DNA of 64,000 bases from Methylobacterium sp. E-045 (GCF_022829685.1 NZ_JAKSYE010000075.1:124001-188000), one strand, 5' to 3'. Shown: positions 27,781-37,056, counted from the first letter of the stretch. Notes: generated by a model from the letters alone, not told the origin. Numbers and translations are program-made.

Positions 27781-28692
27781 TCAGACCCGGAACCGGGCGG
27801 CGTGGCTGCCGATCTCGTCGAGGCGTTCCACCGTCGCCCCGGCCCGTTCCAGGGTCTCCCGCAACTGCCGGCCGCCGACGCCGCCCGGCACGGCGAGGAG
27901 AAGGCGGTGACCGTCCGTGACCGCCGCGCGCGCCACCACCTCGCCGTAGAGATCCTGCAGGGCACGGGCGCTCTCGGGCGTCCAGCTCTCGAGCCGGGCG
28001 GCGTGGAGCACCCAGTCGCGCTGGGCGGCGGCCGGGTCGTCGAGGGGATTGGCGACCACGAAGACCGGTGTGCCGGCGGGATGGGTCGGCCGCTCGATGA
28101 AGGGCAGCCGCGCGATCACCTTGGGACGTCCCTCGCCGACGAGACCCTCCCACCACGGCGCCTCCTGGCTCGGCGGCGCGGAACCGTCGGGGTCGAGGCG
28201 GAAGATGCCGAGATCGCCGCGCGAGGCGGCCACGGCCTCGATCACCGCCGCGCAGGTGGGATGCGGCCGGTAGGGCACCGTGAAGCCGAAATGGAAGCGT
28301 GCCGAGTCGCGCATCGGCGCGTCGCCGCCGGAAATGTCCGCATGAACGCTGAACGGGGCCTGGACCCAGGTGAAGGTGGCGATGATGACCCGCCATATCC
28401 CCTCCACGGTGTCGAGGGGCAGCAGCCCGCGATGGCGCTCGGCCACGCGTCGCATCATCGAAGCCTCGCGGCCGGGCCGGAAGGCCGAGCCGCTGGCCGA
28501 GGTGCGCTTGACCGCGATGAGACGGTCGATGATCGAGCCGCGCTGGATCAGCAGGGCATGCATCTCCGCGTCGATCCGGTCGATCTCGGCGCGCAGCTCG
28601 GCGAGGTTGTCGAGGGGCGGTGCGGGTCTCGTGGTGAAGCGCATGCGGGCTGTCGCGTCCGGCGGCGGGTGTGAGGATGGCCGTTCCCGCAT
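27781..28692 (-). CDS. Chorismate mutase (AroQ) with extra C-terminal domain
   Basis: 303 residues from ATG 28692; ATG 28644 (17 residues later) is an alternative. Residues about 28-105 are an AroQ-type helical chorismate mutase: LRAEIDRIDAEMHALLIQRG, the conserved KR after IDRLIAV, FRPGREASMMRRV and the final helix. The remaining roughly 190 residues have an alpha/beta pattern (FGFTVPYRPHPTCAAVIEAVAASRGDLGIFRL, VFVVANPL) reminiscent of the second half of prephenate dehydratase, but the catalytic TRF motif is not seen. Converts chorismate to prephenate for the hisC/tyrA genes downstream; its role in Phe synthesis is uncertain. Confidence 0.85.
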   Translation of the reverse strand: MRERPSSHPPPDATARMRFTTRPAPPLDNLAELRAEIDRIDAEMHALLIQRGSIIDRLIAVKRTSASGSAFRPGREASMMRRVAERHRGLLPLDTVEGIWRVIIATFTWVQAPFSVHADISGGDAPMRDSARFHFGFTVPYRPHPTCAAVIEAVAASRGDLGIFRLDPDGSAPPSQEAPWWEGLVGEGRPKVIARLPFIERPTHPAGTPVFVVANPLDDPAAAQRDWVLHAARLESWTPESARALQDLYGEVVARAAVTDGHRLLLAVPGGVGGRQLRETLERAGATVERLDEIGSHAARFRV

Positions 28693-28937
28693 GAAGGGTA
28701 CGGCGTATCGTGTCTACGTTTCCCGAAGCCCCAGGACCAGAGCATCGGGTGTGACCTTACTCGCGGGCGGCCCCTTTCGTTGACGCCCGTGCATGCGCAC
28801 ATTACGCCCACATGTCGTCCGGCTGGGCCGGGCATCGATGGGGATGGACCTTCGCGACGCGTCGATGGTGTGGCGACCGGCCGCCCCCCTCGCATCGCCG
28901 CGGAAGCGAATCGGCGAACAACGCGCGAAGACGCCTG
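28693..28937. promoter_or_regulatory. Divergent promoter region, chorismate mutase / metX
   Basis: A 245-base gap between divergent operons that must hold both promoters. I looked for a SAM-II or SAH riboswitch, common before metX in alphaproteobacteria, and did not recognise the conserved core. Apart from GC-rich hairpin potential around GGCTGGGCCGGGC I see no defined element. Confidence 0.4.
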
Positions 28938-30146
28938 ATGACCATGTCGCTCGACAGTCTCGCAAGGCCCGACGGAGGGAACCTCCGCCAGGACGGCATC
29001 CCGACGGATGCGCCGCCCTCCCTCGATCCGCGAAGCCCGGTGGCCGTGTTCGGCCTCGACGAACCGCTCGCGATGGATGCCGGCGTCGATCTCGCGCCGT
29101 TCCGGATCGCCTACCAGACGGCCGGCACTCTCAACGCCGACCGGTCGAACGCGGTGCTGATCTGCCATGCGCTCACCGGGGACCAGCATTTCGCCCACAC
29201 CCATCCTGTGACGGGCAAGCGCGGCTGGTGGGAGACCCTGGTGGGACCGGGCAAGCCCATCGATACCGATCGCTACTTCGTGATCTGCTCGAACGTGATC
29301 GGCTCCTGCATGGGCTCCACGGGTCCGGCCTCCGCCGATCCCGCCACGGGCAAGCCCTACGGCCTCGACTTTCCCCTGGTGACCATCCGCGACATGGTAC
29401 GGGGTCAGGCGATGCTTCTCGACCGGCTCGGCATCCGCGACCTGTTCCTCTGCGTGGGCGGCTCCATGGGCGGCATGCAGGTTCTGCAATGGGCGGCCCT
29501 CTATCCCGACCGGGTCTTCGCCGCGATGCCCATCGCCACGGGCGCCCGGCACTCGGCCCAGAACATCGCCTTCCACGAGGTCGGCCGCCAGGCGATCATG
29601 GCCGACCCGGCCTGGGCGGAAGGGCGCTACCTGGAGGCCGGGACGCGGCCCGCCAAGGGCCTCGGCGTGGCGCGGATGGGCGCGCACATCACCTACCTCT
29701 CGGAGCCGGCCCTGCACCGCAAGTTCGGCCGCCGCTTCCAGGGCGGCCATGCTCCGACCTTCTCGTTCAACGCCGATTTCCAGATCGAGAGCTACCTGCG
29801 CCACCAGGGCCTGAGCTTCGTCGAGCGGTTCGACGCCAACGCCTATCTCTACCTCACCCGCGCCATGGATTACTTCGACCTCGCGGCCGACCATGGCGGC
29901 GTGCTCGCCAACGCCTTCCGCAACACCAGGACACGGTTCTGCGTGATGTCCTTCACCTCCGACTGGCTGTTCCCCACCGCCGATTCCCGCGCCATCGTGC
30001 ATGCGCTGAACGCGGCCTCGGCCTCGGTCGCCTTCGTCGAGGTCGAGAGCGACAAGGGCCACGACGCCTTCCTCCTCGACGAGCCGGTGATGTTCAACGC
30101 CGCCAAGGGCTTCATCGACGCCGCGGCACGGGCCAGGGGCTTGTGA
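28938..30146 (+). CDS. metX: Homoserine O-acetyltransferase
   Basis: Acetylates homoserine with acetyl-CoA in methionine synthesis (succinyl-CoA use is possible in some homologues). About 402 residues from ATG 28938; ATG 28944 is also possible. Alpha/beta-hydrolase fold: [11 protein letters not shown] (oxyanion side), nucleophile elbow [13 protein letters not shown], catalytic Asp near SFTSDWLFP and His in [10 protein letters not shown]. The stop overlaps metW by 4 bases (GTGA), the usual metX-metW coupling. Confidence 0.95.
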   Translation: MTMSLDSLARPDGGNLRQDGIPTDAPPSLDPRSPVAVFGLDEPLAMDAGVDLAPFRIAYQTAGTLNADRSNAVLICHALTGDQHFAHTHPVTGKRGWWETLVGPGKPIDTDRYFVICSNVIGSCMGSTGPASADPATGKPYGLDFPLVTIRDMVRGQAMLLDRLGIRDLFLCVGGSMGGMQVLQWAALYPDRVFAAMPIATGARHSAQNIAFHEVGRQAIMADPAWAEGRYLEAGTRPAKGLGVARMGAHITYLSEPALHRKFGRRFQGGHAPTFSFNADFQIESYLRHQGLSFVERFDANAYLYLTRAMDYFDLAADHGGVLANAFRNTRTRFCVMSFTSDWLFPTADSRAIVHALNAASASVAFVEVESDKGHDAFLLDEPVMFNAAKGFIDAAARARGL

Positions 30147-30835
30147 CGTCGGTGACCCGCGTGGCCCTCGCCCCCTGGAGCACGACCGACACGCTGCCGC
30201 GCAGCGACGGCGCCCGCGTCGACCACCTCGTCGTGCTCGGCCTCGTCCCGCCCAGCGCCCGCGTCCTCGATATCGGCTGCGGCGACGGGACCCTGCTCAC
30301 GCTTCTGCGCGACCGGCGCGGCATCGACGGCCGCGGCATCGAACTCTCCCGCGAGGGCGTCAACGCGTGTCTCGCGCGTGGCCTGCCGGTGATCCAGGGC
30401 GATGCCGACACGGACCTGGCCAATTATCCCGACGACGCCTTCGACGTGGTGGTCCTGTCCCAGACCATCCAGGCGACGCGCAACCCGCGCATCGTGCTGG
30501 AGCACCTGCTCCGCATCGGCCGGCAGGTGGTGATCTCGTTCCCGAATTTCGGCCATTGGCGGGTCCGCTCGGAACTGGCTTTCCGGGGTCGGATGCCGGT
30601 GACCGAACTGATGCCGGAGGAGTGGTACGAGACCCAGAACATCCACCATTGCACCATCCGCGACTTCGTCGGCCTGTGCCGGACCGTGGGGGCCGAGATC
30701 GAGAAGGCCACGGCGCTCGACGCCCGCGGCCGGCCGATGCGGATTTCGATGCCGTGGTGGGTCTGGAACCTGTTCGGCGCGCAAGGGGTGTTCCTCCTGC
30801 GGCGCGGCGACGGATCCCCGTCCGACGCCGTATAG
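30143..30835 (+). CDS. metW: Methionine biosynthesis protein MetW
   Basis: 230 residues from a GTG overlapping the metX stop. Class I methyltransferase fold with the MetW hallmarks [66 protein letters not shown] and the [15 protein letters not shown] block. MetW activates MetX by direct association in some bacteria; methyltransferase activity is not demonstrated. Coupling to metX fits that role. Confidence 0.95.
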   Translation: MTSVTRVALAPWSTTDTLPRSDGARVDHLVVLGLVPPSARVLDIGCGDGTLLTLLRDRRGIDGRGIELSREGVNACLARGLPVIQGDADTDLANYPDDAFDVVVLSQTIQATRNPRIVLEHLLRIGRQVVISFPNFGHWRVRSELAFRGRMPVTELMPEEWYETQNIHHCTIRDFVGLCRTVGAEIEKATALDARGRPMRISMPWWVWNLFGAQGVFLLRRGDGSPSDAV

Positions 30836-30938
30836 GGCGATCGGGGCGACCACATCCCTCCTGCGAAGCCGGGGAGCGGCTGCCGGTGACCCGGCATGCG
30901 GCAATCTCCACCGATGGCCTGCGCGGGCCGCATCCGGC

Positions 30939-32264
30939 ATGAGGAGCGGCCGATGGCGCAGGAGGAGACAGCTATTGAGAACCGGGGATCGAGACCGGGC
31001 ACACGGGGAAGAGCCGCGTTCGCCGACGATCACGCAGTTGCAGCAGGCCTCGAGCGGCCGGTCCTTCGCCCTGCAGCTGCTCATCGTCCTGGTCCTGCTC
31101 GTCACCGCGCAGGCCTATGACGGATCGATCCACGGCCTGGGGCACTGGGTCGTGCTGTCGGCCTATGCCGGAGCCTCGATCCTCCTGGCCCTGGTCAGCC
31201 TCCGGACGGCGCCGGGCGCGGGCATTCCCTTGGAGCCGAGCCGAGAGTGGCTGAGCTGGGGCTCGACCCTGCTCAATGCCAGCGTCGCGATCTACGTCCT
31301 CATCGAGCACATGTTCCTGGGCGCCGCCGACACGGAGGAGGCGGCCGCCGCCGCCAGCCGGCTCCCCGCCTTCCTGATCCTGCTGCAGACCGCGCTGACC
31401 ATGCGCGTCTGGCACACCTGCCTCTTCGCCGGTCTGGTGACGGCGGGGTGGGGCGGAGCCATCCTGTTCGTCTACCTCTCCCCCGAGAGCCATCATCTGG
31501 GACCCCACGTCACCCTCGACGAGGAGGTGCCGGGGCTCCTCACCTTCATGGTCGCCAGCCTCGTGGTCCTCGACGGGCTGCGGCGGCTGACCTGGGCGGT
31601 GGCGGCGACGTTCCGGCTGGAGCGGGAGCGCCTGATCCTCACCCGCTTCGTGCCGGCCGCCGTCGCCGAGGATCTGGCGCAGGGCGGCGGTCCGGGCGAG
31701 GTCCAGGAGCGCCACGCCTGCCTGTTCGCCCTCGACATCCGCGGGTTCTCGGCGCTGACGCGGACGCGGCCGCCCCAGCAGGTGGTGGAGGTCCTCATGG
31801 AGATGCGCGCCCTGACGCACCGGGCCGTGACGGAGCGCGGCGGCATCATCGACAAGTACATCGGCGACGGGGTGCTGGCGCAGTTCCTCGTCGGGCCTCC
31901 CCAGGCGCAGGCGCGCGCGGCCTTCACCTGTGCCGAGGCGGTCCAGCTGCGGCTCGCGGCCCTCAACCGGCGCCTCGCGGAGAAAGGCCTTCCCTCCCTG
32001 CGCGTCACCATCGCGCTGCATGCCGGCGACGTCCTCGTCGGCGTCTTCGACGACGGCCACCGCGCGGAATTCACCGTTCTCGGTCCGGCCATGAACACCC
32101 TCGCGCGCATCGAGGCGCAGGCCAAGGCCGCGGACCTCCCGATCGCCATCTCGGAGGATTTTCGCGATCTGCTCGCCGGCTCCGGAGCCAGCGGCCTCAA
32201 CTGGATCTCGGCCGGGACTGTGAGCGAGGCCGCGGGGCCGCGGCTCTACGCGGTCGCGCCCTGA
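30939..32264 (+). CDS. Membrane-bound class III adenylate/guanylate cyclase
   Basis: 441 residues. A basic N-terminus, then five or six membrane helices (about residues 42-215), a short linker and a class III cyclase domain (about 255-440). Metal-binding aspartates are D266 (FALDIRGFS) and D310 (DKYIGDG); the transition-state Asn/Arg pair is N386 and R390 in LGPAMNTLAR. In this last block the frequent GDxVN aspartate is a proline. Likely makes cAMP in response to a membrane or envelope signal; a separate cNMP-binding protein is encoded at 51.3 kb. Nucleotide specificity is not certain. Confidence 0.88.
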   Translation: MRSGRWRRRRQLLRTGDRDRAHGEEPRSPTITQLQQASSGRSFALQLLIVLVLLVTAQAYDGSIHGLGHWVVLSAYAGASILLALVSLRTAPGAGIPLEPSREWLSWGSTLLNASVAIYVLIEHMFLGAADTEEAAAAASRLPAFLILLQTALTMRVWHTCLFAGLVTAGWGGAILFVYLSPESHHLGPHVTLDEEVPGLLTFMVASLVVLDGLRRLTWAVAATFRLERERLILTRFVPAAVAEDLAQGGGPGEVQERHACLFALDIRGFSALTRTRPPQQVVEVLMEMRALTHRAVTERGGIIDKYIGDGVLAQFLVGPPQAQARAAFTCAEAVQLRLAALNRRLAEKGLPSLRVTIALHAGDVLVGVFDDGHRAEFTVLGPAMNTLARIEAQAKAADLPIAISEDFRDLLAGSGASGLNWISAGTVSEAAGPRLYAVAP

Positions 32265-32427
32265 GGCGTAACCAGGGCCGGACGCCATGGGCAGGGCCGT
32301 CCCTTAATCCCGCATGGTTCGTGTGCCGTGACACGTCGTGACGGAAAAAGACTTCCTATATAAGTTTCATACAGAGAGAAGCGGGCCAAATATCTGGTCT
32401 GCACTGTAAAGGAACTTAGCAAACGCC

Positions 32428-32688
32428 ATGATGAACCGTATCGCCGCCGTCGCTACCGCTCTTGTGCTTGGCGCTGCTTCGATCTCTTCTGCAACGGCGT
32501 TCGAGCGCCCCTCGCGCTACACCGCTTTCTCGCCCTACGACGTCACCGAGACCGGCTCCCTCAGGGAAGTCAGCCGCCCGCCCGCCTATCTCGGCTGCCC
32601 GATGAGCTCGGCCGCCGAAGGCAACGCCAACCAGCCGAATTTCCCGGTCCAGCAATACGGTCAGACCTCCGGCGGAAACCGCTGCTGA
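32428..32688 (+). CDS. Small secreted hypothetical protein
   Basis: 86 residues with a clear signal peptide (AVATALVLGAASISSATA). The mature part of about 60 residues is polar, with YTAFSPYDVTETGSL, a Cys in AYLGCPMSS and a terminal Cys (GGNRC), suggesting a disulfide. AAAGGAAC lies upstream of the ATG and a TATATAAG-containing AT-rich stretch lies about 70 bases before it, so it has its own promoter. No family recognised. A 32-residue membrane peptide gene follows 24 bases later, then a strong terminator. Confidence 0.7.
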   Translation: MMNRIAAVATALVLGAASISSATAFERPSRYTAFSPYDVTETGSLREVSRPPAYLGCPMSSAAEGNANQPNFPVQQYGQTSGGNRC

Positions 32689-32712
32689 TCCTTCGGGACG
32701 AGAGGGACGAAC

Positions 32713-32811
32713 ATGGCTCTGAAGGGCTTTTCCTACGCCATGATCGGCGCCTTCGCGGGCGGCCTGATCTGGACGATCGTCGGCTCCGCGAGCGTTCTCC
32801 TGGCCTCGTAG
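32713..32811 (+). CDS. Small membrane peptide, 32 residues
   Basis: ATG at 32713, stop TAG at 32809-32811. GGGACG lies shortly before the start. The peptide starts with MALKGFSYAM and continues with a single hydrophobic helix (IGAFAGGLIWTIVG) ending in SASVLLAS. It lies between the secreted 86-residue protein and a perfect terminator hairpin, so the two small genes probably form one transcript. Too short for family assignment; reality rests on context and helix character. Confidence 0.5.
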   Translation: MALKGFSYAMIGAFAGGLIWTIVGSASVLLAS

Positions 32812-32843
32812 GTCGGATCGTTCACCGAGACCGGAACGCCGTG

Positions 32844-32869
32844 CGGCGGGGCGAGAGCCCCGCCGTTTT
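32844..32869 (+). terminator. Intrinsic terminator
   Basis: Perfect 9-bp stem CGGCGGGGC (32844-32852) / GCCCCGCCG (32857-32865) with a GAGA loop, followed by TTTT. Ends the small-protein transcript; the convergent BioC-like gene stops at 32875. Confidence 0.85.
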
Positions 32870-32874
32870 CCGTG

Positions 32875-33657
32875 TCAGGGATCGCGCCGGATCTCCAGGG
32901 TGGCGACCTCATAGGTGATCGCCGCTCCCCCCGTCTCGAACCGCCTGATCACCGTGCGCAGCGCGCCGGGTGAGAGGGGACGGACGGCGCCCGGCGTTCC
33001 CGCCCCGATGGCGCGGAGCGAACGGAGGAAGGCCCGGCCGTCGGCATGCGCCTCCACGACCGGTTCCAGGGACAGGCTGCTCGTGCAGCCTGCGAATCGG
33101 AGGCGGGCCAGGGCCTCTTTTGTCGGATAGGACGGTGTGGCCGGTCGATGGCCGACGGCGTCATGCGCCTCATGCCATTCGCGGAAGGTACCCGAGGCCA
33201 GGGTCGTCACCGCGAGGAACCCGCCCGGCGCCAGCAGACCGGCGAGCCGGCCGAGCGCACCCTCCAGATCCTCGAACCATTGTGCCGCCAGGCTCGAACA
33301 GATCAGATCGAAGCCCGGCGCCAGGCAGGGCCGCTCGCCGTCCATGACGAGGAACGCCAGGTCGGACCGGTGCTTCACGCGCGCGCGCGCCCGCCGGATC
33401 ATGGCGGGGGCGAGATCCGAGGCGACCATCAGGCCGGGCGTCACATGGGCGAGGACGGCCTGTGTCAGGAAGGCCGTGCCGCATCCGATCTCGAGGATCC
33501 GTGGCGACGGGGGCAGGGGCAGGGCGGCGATGCGCTGCGCCAGCCCCTCGGCGACGATCGCCTGGATGAGTCCAGCGGCATCGTAGTCTTCCGCCCCGTC
33601 GAAGGCCCGGGCCACAGCCTGTTTCCAGGGACGCATCGGTGCCGTCGGCGGGATCAT
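32875..33657 (-). CDS. BioC-like SAM-dependent methyltransferase
   Basis: About 260 residues from ATG 33657 (ATG 33636 is close behind). Motif I is ILEIGCGTAFLTQAV, followed by VASDLAPAMIRRARAR, FLVMDGERPC and DLICSSLAAQWFEDLEGALGRLAGLLAPGGFLAVTTLA; the preceding KQAVARAFDGAEDYDAAGLIQ and overall layout match malonyl-ACP O-methyltransferase (BioC), which starts biotin synthesis. No other bio gene is in the window, so BioC is likely but not proven; other ubiquinone-type methyltransferases are the alternative. Confidence 0.75.
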   Translation of the reverse strand: MIPPTAPMRPWKQAVARAFDGAEDYDAAGLIQAIVAEGLAQRIAALPLPPSPRILEIGCGTAFLTQAVLAHVTPGLMVASDLAPAMIRRARARVKHRSDLAFLVMDGERPCLAPGFDLICSSLAAQWFEDLEGALGRLAGLLAPGGFLAVTTLASGTFREWHEAHDAVGHRPATPSYPTKEALARLRFAGCTSSLSLEPVVEAHADGRAFLRSLRAIGAGTPGAVRPLSPGALRTVIRRFETGGAAITYEVATLEIRRDP

Positions 33658-33826
33658 CGGTGAGGCTGCGATAGACCGGGCGGGGGGCGCGCTCAAGCGT
33701 TCCGGCACCATTGGCCGTCCCGGCACAAGCAAGGGGGGAGCCTCGACCGTCCACACTCCTCCACAGGCGGCGGATCGCTCCGCATCGTTGACGAACGCTT
33801 TACGAAAAGCTGCCCATTGTTCGGAG

Positions 33827-34858
33827 ATGTGGCGTAGCGTACTCGCGTTTTCCGTTCTTGGGCTGATCGGCGCAGGTCTCACCGGCTGTGGACGCAGCCC
33901 GTTCGAGAGCCGCGAAGCCTGGCGCGACCAGACCGAACAGGCCTGCAACGCCAGGCGGTTGGTGGAGACCACCGAGTTCGTGACGCCGGTGAAGGAAATC
34001 AACGGTCCGGGCGTCTGCGGCATGCTGCAGCCCTACCGGATCACCCGTCTCGGCAAGGGGTCGGTCGTCCTGAAACAGCGGATGACGCTGGCCTGCCCGG
34101 CCCTGGCCGAGGCCGAAGCGTGGCTGGCGGACACGATCCAGCCCGCCGCCAACCTGTATTTCGGCCAGCCCGTGGCCGAGATCAACGCCGGCTCCTATGC
34201 CTGCCGCGGCCGCAACAACCAGGCCGGCGCCAAGCTCTCGGAGCATTCCTTCGGCAATGCCGTCGACATCATGTCGTTCAAGCTCGCCGACGGCTACGTC
34301 ATCACCGTCAAGGGCGGCTGGCGCGGCACCGAGGCCGAGCAGGGTTTTCTGCGCGAAGTCTTCGTGGGGGCCTGCGCACGCTTCTCCACCGTCCTCGCCC
34401 CCGGCTCCAACGTGTTCCACTACGACCATATCCATGTGGATCTCGCCCGCCACGACCCCCGCGGCCTCAAGCGGATCTGCCAGCCGCTGCTGAAATTCAC
34501 GCCGCAACTCGGGGCCGACGGCGTACCCCGGCCGATCTCGCGTCCGCGCCCGGTGGAGCGCCAGCCCGCCCCGCCCCAGGCCCCCGTCGATATCGAGGAG
34601 GACGATCCCTACGGCGTGACGCCGATGTCCTCGAACCGGCAGCCGGCCCGGACGAGCCCGCAGGTCGCCCGCGCGCCCTCCCCCAGCCCGTCCGCCCGCG
34701 CCCCCTCGGCCTATGCCTCCACCCCGGTGGGCCGGCCGGTGCCGCGTCCGCAGACATCGCGTCTGGCCTCCGCGCCGACCTATGCCGAACCGGCGCCGGG
34801 CTTCTCCGACGAGCCGCTCTCGCTCGCCGCTCCCGGTCTCGCCGACCCGATCTATTGA
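33827..34858 (+). CDS. Extensin-like lipoprotein
   Basis: About 343 residues from ATG 33827. The N-terminus LAFSVLGLIGAGLTGC carries a lipobox (LTGC). The extensin-like C-terminal domain (peptidase M15-like, DD-carboxypeptidase fold) spans about residues 40-225: KLSEHSFGNAVDIMSFKL with the metal-site His/Asp, and NVFHYDHIHVDLARH near its end. A roughly 120-residue Pro/Arg/Ser-rich disordered tail follows. Cysteines in QACNARR, VCGML, LACPAL and ACRGR suggest disulfides. Probably acts on peptidoglycan, unproven. Confidence 0.85.
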   Translation: MWRSVLAFSVLGLIGAGLTGCGRSPFESREAWRDQTEQACNARRLVETTEFVTPVKEINGPGVCGMLQPYRITRLGKGSVVLKQRMTLACPALAEAEAWLADTIQPAANLYFGQPVAEINAGSYACRGRNNQAGAKLSEHSFGNAVDIMSFKLADGYVITVKGGWRGTEAEQGFLREVFVGACARFSTVLAPGSNVFHYDHIHVDLARHDPRGLKRICQPLLKFTPQLGADGVPRPISRPRPVERQPAPPQAPVDIEEDDPYGVTPMSSNRQPARTSPQVARAPSPSPSARAPSAYASTPVGRPVPRPQTSRLASAPTYAEPAPGFSDEPLSLAAPGLADPIY

Positions 34859-35068
34859 TACCGGGCGTCCGCGCGGCGGCGGGCGTCCGCCGAACGCGCC
34901 GAGGACGACCATCGGTCGGGATCGGCGCCGCTCGGTATGAGCGCCCGACTGTGTTCCGGTCGCCCCAGGGCGGGGCGAAAGCGACGCCGCCCCGGCCCTT
35001 CCGCTTGACACGGCACGACGAGACGCCATCGTCCCGGAATGAACGGACTCCAGCGGAAAGACGCCGGC

Positions 35069-35536
35069 ATGCGCCCGAATTCCCTCGCCACCGCCCTGGC
35101 CCTCGGCCTCGTCCTCGCGGGTAGCCTGCAACCCGCCTTCGCCCGCTCGGGCCGCGAGGAGATCACCCCCGCTGAGGAGCGGGAGTTTCCCTTCGACGCG
35201 CAGATTCCGGGCTGTCAGGATTCCTCGGTGCTGGAACAGATGTCGAGCCAGTTCGCCGAGAAGGAGGCGAAGTTCTGGAATTCGAACCTCACCATCGTCG
35301 GCTACGACCGGATCGAGCGGACGGCCTGGCGCCCCTGGGGCCTCGACACCTATCCCCGCCGCTTCTGCAGCGCCGTGGCGACCACGTCGGACGGGATCAA
35401 GCGCAAGGTCGATTATTCCGTGCGCGAGGGCCTCGGCATCATCGGGGTGACCTGGGGCGTCGAGTTCTGCGTCCACGGCCTCGACCGCAACCTCGCCTAT
35501 GCCTACGCCACGGCCTGCCGCGAAGCCCGTCCGTGA
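35069..35536 (+). CDS. Secreted hypothetical protein linked to RNase T2
   Basis: About 155 residues from ATG 35069 (upstream in-frame ATG at 35039). Signal peptide LATALALGLVLAGSLQPAFA. The mature domain has FPFDAQIPGCQDSSVLEQMSSQFAEKEAKFW and a beta-rich second half with Cys residues (RRFCSAVATT, GVEFCVHGLDRNLAYAYATACREARP). Its stop overlaps the RNase T2 start (GTGA), which suggests coupled expression and perhaps a related periplasmic job. No family name can be given. Confidence 0.7.
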   Translation: MRPNSLATALALGLVLAGSLQPAFARSGREEITPAEEREFPFDAQIPGCQDSSVLEQMSSQFAEKEAKFWNSNLTIVGYDRIERTAWRPWGLDTYPRRFCSAVATTSDGIKRKVDYSVREGLGIIGVTWGVEFCVHGLDRNLAYAYATACREARP

Positions 35537-36192
35537 GACGAGTCGCCGCGCTCGCCGGACTGGCGCTGACGGCCCTCGCCGGAACCGCGCAGGCGCAGGG
35601 CTACGGACGCGGCGGAACGCCCGGCGAGTTCGATTTCTACGTGCTGGCCCTGTCCTGGTCGCCGACCTATTGCGAGACGGCCGGACGGCGTGACGCCGAC
35701 GGCCAATGCCGGCCGGGTCGCGGCCTCGGCTTCGTCGTCCATGGGCTGTGGCCGCAATATACGCGGGGCTACCCGTCCGACTGCTCCGCCGTGGAACGCG
35801 CTCCCACCCGGCAGGCCATGGATGTGGCCGGCGAGGTCTATCCGAGCGAGGGGCTCGCCCGCTACGAGTGGCGCAAGCACGGCACCTGTTCGGGCCTCGA
35901 TCCGATGGCGTATTTCAAGGCCGCCGCCCAGGCGCGGGAGGCGGTGACCATTCCGGCCGCCTTCGCCAAGCCGGAATCCGACACCCGCATCGCACCCGTC
36001 GACATCGCCCGCCAGTTCGTGGCGGCCAATCGGGGCCTGCGGCCGGACATGATGTCGGTCACCTGCACCCGGGGAGAGTTGCAGGAGGTGCGGATCTGCT
36101 TCACCAAGGATCTGCGCGGCTTCACGCCCTGTCCCGAAGTGGCGCGGCAGAACTGCCGCGCGGGCGAGATCGCCGTCGACGCGAGCCGGTGA
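35533..36192 (+). CDS. Ribonuclease T2 family protein (periplasmic)
   Basis: 219 residues from a GTG start overlapping the previous gene. Signal peptide ALAGLALTALAGTAQA. Both active-site segments are intact: CAS I FVVHGLWPQY and CAS II YEWRKHGTCSG, containing the His, Glu, Lys and His needed for RNA cleavage via 2',3'-cyclic intermediates. Conserved cysteines surround them. Probably degrades extracellular or periplasmic RNA for nutrient recovery, like E. coli RNase I. Confidence 0.93.
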   Translation: MRRVAALAGLALTALAGTAQAQGYGRGGTPGEFDFYVLALSWSPTYCETAGRRDADGQCRPGRGLGFVVHGLWPQYTRGYPSDCSAVERAPTRQAMDVAGEVYPSEGLARYEWRKHGTCSGLDPMAYFKAAAQAREAVTIPAAFAKPESDTRIAPVDIARQFVAANRGLRPDMMSVTCTRGELQEVRICFTKDLRGFTPCPEVARQNCRAGEIAVDASR

Positions 36193-36210
36193 GGCCAGGA
36201 ACCTGCGCCC

Positions 36211-37056
36211 ATGAATTACAGGCACGCCTTCCACGCCGGTAATTTCGCCGACGTGCTCAAGCACCTCGTGCTCACGCGCGTGCTCCATCATCTCCAGGCC
36301 AAGCCCACGGGGTTTCGCGCCATCGACACCCATGCGGGCCTCGGCTTCTACGATCTGACCGGCGACGAGGCGGGCCGGACGGGTGAGTGGCACGATGGCT
36401 GGGGCCGCCTCGACACGCCCTTCCCCGACGAGGTGGAGGCGCTGTTCGCCCCCTATCGCGAGGCCGTCGCCGCCACCCAGGCGCGGCACGGGGCCACGAT
36501 CTATCCCGGCTCTCCGGCCATCATCCGCGAATTCCTGCGGCCCAGCGACCAGGGCGTCTTCGTCGAGCTGCACCCCGCCGATGCCGAGATCCTGCGCGAG
36601 GGCTACAACCAGGATCCGCGCACCAAGGTGATGCATCTCGACGGGTGGACCGCCCTCAACGCGCTGATCCCTCCCCCCGAGCGGCGGGGCGTCGTGCTGA
36701 TCGACCCGCCCTACGAGGAACTCGGCGAGGTCGACCGCCTCGGCGCGGCGCTGGCCAAGGCCGTGGCGAAATGGCCGACCGGGATCTATCTCGGCTGGTA
36801 TCCGATCAAGGATATCGCCCTCGTCGACCGCATGGTGGCGGAACTCGACCGCTCGCTCTCCCGGCCCGCCCTGCGCATCGACCTGATGATCTCGGAGCCG
36901 TATCCGAACCGTCTCAACGGCAACGGCCTCATCGTCATCAACCCGCCCTGGCGCCTCGCCTACGAGGCCGCCCTCTTCCTGCCCGCCCTCGCCGAGCGGC
37001 TGGCGCGCGGCGATTACGGGGCGTTTCGCTGCGACGCGTTCGGCGTCGAGGCTTGA
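36211..37056 (+). CDS. rlmJ: 23S rRNA (adenine2030-N6)-methyltransferase RlmJ
   Basis: 281 residues. Starts with the diagnostic MNYRHAFHAGNFADVLKH; IDTHAGLGFYDLT is the SAM-binding motif and LIDPPYEE the N6-adenine methyltransferase catalytic motif IV. PGSPAIIREFLRP and NPPWRL are also conserved. Modifies A2030 of 23S rRNA. Lies 18 bases after the RNase T2 gene; a spermidine-synthase-like gene follows. Confidence 0.94.
   Translation: MNYRHAFHAGNFADVLKHLVLTRVLHHLQAKPTGFRAIDTHAGLGFYDLTGDEAGRTGEWHDGWGRLDTPFPDEVEALFAPYREAVAATQARHGATIYPGSPAIIREFLRPSDQGVFVELHPADAEILREGYNQDPRTKVMHLDGWTALNALIPPPERRGVVLIDPPYEELGEVDRLGAALAKAVAKWPTGIYLGWYPIKDIALVDRMVAELDRSLSRPALRIDLMISEPYPNRLNGNGLIVINPPWRLAYEAALFLPALAERLARGDYGAFRCDAFGVEA

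Noticed and set aside
28693..28937. Possible SAM-II or SAH riboswitch before metX
   Set aside because: The conserved core sequences of these elements are not seen in the leader.
34960..34978. Short hairpin TCGCCCC/GGGGCGA after the extensin-like gene
   Set aside because: Only a 7-bp stem, about 100 bases after the stop and without a T tract, so not called as a terminator.
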